DNA of 6,285 nt from Spirochaetota bacterium. GTDB lineage: Bacteria; Spirochaetota; Spirochaetia; Treponematales; Breznakiellaceae. Positions 5,056-6,285 of this stretch are shown here, in pieces. Below the pieces are notes generated by a model. The model made no database searches. It was not told the origin of the DNA and saw only the letters and a program-made list of their open reading frames with translations. A program made the translations under genes and the position numbers. The stretch is taken from positions 1 to 6,285 of the forward strand of contig JAEWSV010000120.1 in assembly GCA_023398155.1 (NCBI GenBank). Direction: 5' to 3'. Each line of letters opens with the position of its first letter. Position 1 is the first letter of the stretch.

Positions 5056-6285
5056 CTAGCGCCGCCCGCCCCGCGGTTTACCGCCCCGTTTTTCTCGGTT
5101 CGAATTTCCGCGGTCCGGGCCGTCCGCGCGCCCGCCGTTCCCGCCGCGGGGCTTTCCGCCCTGCGACGTTTTCCCCTCCGCGCGCGGCCCGTCGTCTTGC
5201 CTCTTTGGCCGGCCGCCCGCCGAGCCCTCCGCCGTGGCGTAGAATCCGTCCTTCCAGTTGAATCGCGTCGTGAAGGGGAGCGGCGCGCTCGCCTTGGCGG
5301 CGTCCACCACGTCCCGGTAATCCCGTTTCTTGAGCTGCGGCCCCGAGAAATCCAGGATGAACTTGGAGAATCCGGACTCCTTGAGGAAGGGCAGCTTGTC
5401 CACTATGGAGAAGGGCTTCTCCGGCACCACGAGCGATCCGTCGTCGCCGCCGATGAGCTGGAAGTTCTCTCCCCTGCCGTCGGAGAAGTCGGAGAAATCG
5501 TACATCGAGGAAAGGTTCGCCCTGATCCTGAAGAGCGCGGGATACGCGAAGACCGTGACGAACGTGAGCGGTCGCCGCTGCGCGTCCACCGTCCGATCCA
5601 GATTCTGCCGGTTGTTTTCCAGCGGGGTGATCACGTTGGCGAGCCCGAGGGCGTTTACGAAGGCGTAAGCCCAGCCGTTGAAGGTGTACAGATAGGGGCC
5701 CGCGATGAGTTTAGCGTCGGTCCCGCGGAATAGGGCGACGTGGCCCAGGTTGTTCACGACGAACTGACGGTATCCGGCCTCTAAAAGACGGGGGATCTCG
5801 TCGGCGAGCCGCGCTTCCTCCCGCTGCGGGAAGTAGGGATCCAAGACGAGGATGAGTTCGCCTTTCGTGAAGGGAAGCGGCGGTTGGCCGTCCTCGAGTA
5901 TCCGCTTACCGACGGCCTTCGTGTAGGAAAGGAGGACGCGGACCGGACGCGAAGCCTGGACGACGTAGAGGTCTTCGGGCCGCGAGACTGCGACGTAGAG
6001 GCCGTCGGGGAAGAGGGAGCGCTCGACCTTCTCTGCCCGATCGAACGGAGGAGGCGGGGCGGCGTCCCTGCCGGGCATCCGGCGGAAGGTCTCCAGGTCG
6101 TGCGGAAGCACGCGCGGGTATCGCTTGGACATAGCCCTCGTCTGGATCAGGTAGACCGAATCGCCCGCCGAGAAACCGTCGGGCACGGAAATCCAATAGC
6201 CGTCCTCCCCTTCGCGCTCCACCGCGGCGAGCTTGAGCGAAGCCCGATCGGAGTCGTCGGCCCGGTGGAAACGGGCGGAATCGCC
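5056..6285 (-). CDS. Peptidase U32-like protein, C-terminal part only, with RGG-rich tail (5' end beyond window)
   Basis: The frame is open to the right edge and gives 409 residues (the first visible are GDSARFHRADD) ending in TAG. A GTG at 6222 is an internal codon: it has no SD and cuts into a domain. Visible residues about 10-60 look like a small beta-barrel (GYWISVPDGFSAGDSVYLIQ), as found between the halves of long U32 proteins. About 110-350 resembles a U32 TIM-barrel half: FVVNNLGHVALF, GPYLYTFNGWAYAFVNALG, FVTVFAYP, SGFSKFILDFSG, then a degenerate FNWKDGFYATAEG end motif. The U32 family includes RlhA and TrhP (23S rRNA and tRNA hydroxylation), UbiU/UbiV, and presumed collagenases. No cysteine is visible in this part, so any family-type iron-sulfur ligands must lie upstream. 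Residues 354-409 form a basic Gly/Arg tail with three RGG units. The gene lies 9 bp upstream of the Nudix gene on the same strand, probably one operon. The family call is by pattern, not by a search. Confidence 0.72.
   Translation of the reverse strand, partial: GDSARFHRADDSDRASLKLAAVEREGEDGYWISVPDGFSAGDSVYLIQTRAMSKRYPRVLPHDLETFRRMPGRDAAPPPPFDRAEKVERSLFPDGLYVAVSRPEDLYVVQASRPVRVLLSYTKAVGKRILEDGQPPLPFTKGELILVLDPYFPQREEARLADEIPRLLEAGYRQFVVNNLGHVALFRGTDAKLIAGPYLYTFNGWAYAFVNALGLANVITPLENNRQNLDRTVDAQRRPLTFVTVFAYPALFRIRANLSSMYDFSDFSDGRGENFQLIGGDDGSLVVPEKPFSIVDKLPFLKESGFSKFILDFSGPQLKKRDYRDVVDAAKASAPLPFTTRFNWKDGFYATAEGSAGGRPKRQDDGPRAEGKTSQGGKPRGGNGGRADGPDRGNSNREKRGGKPRGGRR
5059..5226 (-). other. Region encoding the RGG/Arg-Gly-rich C-terminal tail of the U32-like protein
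   Basis: These 56 codons encode a tail with 17 Gly, 11 Arg and 5 Lys against 6 acidic residues. It includes KPRGG twice and three RGG units and ends GGKPRGGRR. It has no predicted fold and a strong positive charge. RGG-rich tails are known RNA-binding elements, for example in some bacterial RNA helicases. Applying that role here is inference. Confidence 0.8.

Noticed and set aside
6220..6222. GTG as the start of the U32-like gene
   Set aside because: There is no SD upstream, the frame stays open to the window edge, and the preceding residues belong to the same beta-rich domain. The gene is a 5'-truncated fragment.

Overview
The window is a GC-rich (roughly 60%), densely coding bacterial chromosome segment. 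It holds five protein genes, two of them cut by the window edges. It looks like ordinary housekeeping sequence. I see no mobile element, CRISPR array, tRNA/rRNA gene, integration scar or composition break. The SSB N-terminus and the character of the unknown 640-residue protein remind me of Treponema-like spirochetes. That is recollection only, so the lineage is a tentative inference.

Layout from left to right. (1) Positions 1-1805, minus strand: glmS, glucosamine-6-phosphate synthase, complete at its N-terminus and missing only its last few codons beyond position 1. (2) Positions 1806-1917: a 112-bp divergent intergenic region with a good SD for glmS, a weak -10 for glmS, a 13-bp inverted repeat, and a well-formed sigma70-type promoter pointing right. 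(3) Positions 1918-3840, plus strand: a 640-residue protein of unknown function whose ATG coincides with the predicted transcription start, so its mRNA may be leaderless. (4) Positions 3841-3952: a spacer with a 7-bp GC hairpin and short T-rich tract just before the SD of the next gene. (5) Positions 3953-4393, plus strand: ssb, single-stranded DNA-binding protein. (6) Positions 4390-5046, minus strand: a Nudix hydrolase of the CoA-pyrophosphatase type. Its stop codon overlaps the ssb stop in the tetranucleotide CTAG. (7) Positions 5056-6285, minus strand: the C-terminal 409 residues of a U32-peptidase-like protein, running off the right edge. It ends in an arginine/glycine-rich tail and lies 9 bp upstream of the Nudix gene, so the two are probably co-transcribed.

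Functionally the genes are mixed: cell-wall amino-sugar supply (GlmS), DNA replication and repair (SSB), nucleotide/cofactor clean-up (Nudix), and a U32 protein of the group that includes RNA-hydroxylation factors. The points most worth following up are the RGG-type tail on the U32-like protein, the apparent leaderless start of the unknown gene, the unknown protein itself, the hairpin in the ssb leader and the unusual SSB C-terminal tip.
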